Below, piece after piece: positions 7,134 through 7,251 of a stretch of DNA of 7,251 bases (position 1 is its first letter; every line of letters starts with the position of its first letter). The notes beneath the pieces are model-generated. The model was not told the DNA's origin, searched no databases, and saw only the letters and a list, made by a program, of their open reading frames with translations. Origin of the DNA: Thermodesulfobacteriota bacterium (GTDB lineage: Bacteria > Desulfobacterota > Dissulfuribacteria > Dissulfuribacterales > UBA3076); the NCBI GenBank assembly GCA_003645605.1, contig QNAY01000060.1:1-7251 (forward strand), written 5' to 3'. A program made the position numbers and the translations under genes.

Positions 7134-7251
7134 ATAGTGTCTGAACGAAAACTAACCAAAACTGTCATTTCGAGCAAAGCGAGAAATCTTATCGTACTGA
7201 AAATACAGGCATTAAAGATTTCTCCCTACGGTCGAAATGACAAAAAGAGGG
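7131..7251. mobile_element. MITE-like palindromic element, partial copy (left part, last ~22 bp missing)
   Basis: It begins with the 22-bp outer arm at 7131-7152 (core atagtgtctgaacgaaaac), the exact reverse complement of 102-123. It then repeats bases 1-101 without a mismatch at 7151-7251, including both inner arms (7163-7190 and 7215-7242). The window ends before the right outer arm. It is in the same orientation as the copy at the start. It lies 53 bp upstream of ribH, so when intact it could insulate or affect transcription of the riboflavin block; that effect is inference. Confidence 0.65.

Noticed and set aside
1..7251. A plasmid or phage-like circular replicon
   Set aside because: The ends match, but the content is entirely core chromosomal genes with no replication, partition, mobilisation or phage gene.

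Overview
The window is a short stretch of ordinary bacterial chromosome. It carries seven complete housekeeping genes, is bracketed by two partial copies of a small palindromic repeat element, and begins and ends with the same 101 bases. The genes are hisD (+), a MscS-type mechanosensitive channel gene (-), rpsT (+), and a tightly packed block on the minus strand read ribH > nusB > leuS > lptE. The LPS-transport lipoprotein LptE points to a Gram-negative, outer-membrane-bearing organism. The ribH-nusB-leuS-lptE arrangement with rpsT next to it resembles gene order that I associate from memory with Desulfobacterota (former Deltaproteobacteria). That placement is an inference and was not tested by any search.

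Layout: 1-123 is the right-hand part of a roughly 143-bp MITE-like element. 124-263 is non-coding, with no clear promoter. 264-1565 is hisD. It converges on mscS (2686-1607) across a 41-bp gap with no visible terminator. 2687-2757 is a divergent intergenic region holding a good promoter for the channel gene and the ribosome binding site of rpsT. rpsT (2758-3039) starts with TTG and overlaps the 3' end of lptE tail-to-tail by 4 bp. Its rho-independent terminator lies inside the lptE coding region. The minus-strand operon runs from 7078 down to 3036 with gaps of -8, 12 and 10 bp between successive genes. 7079-7130 is the ribH leader with a short 8-bp tandem repeat, and 7131-7251 is the left-hand part of a second copy of the element.

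Together, the minus-strand genes join a late riboflavin step (ribH), transcription antitermination (nusB), leucyl-tRNA charging (leuS) and LPS export (lptE). rpsT supplies ribosomal protein S20, hisD catalyses the last step of histidine synthesis, and the channel gene protects against hypo-osmotic shock.

I found no new biological system here. The points worth a second look are the identical 101-bp contig ends (a closed circle, or more likely a repeat-driven assembly cycle), the nested-palindrome element itself, and an 8-bp minisatellite inside the editing domain of leuS whose unit reappears just upstream of ribH beside the element.
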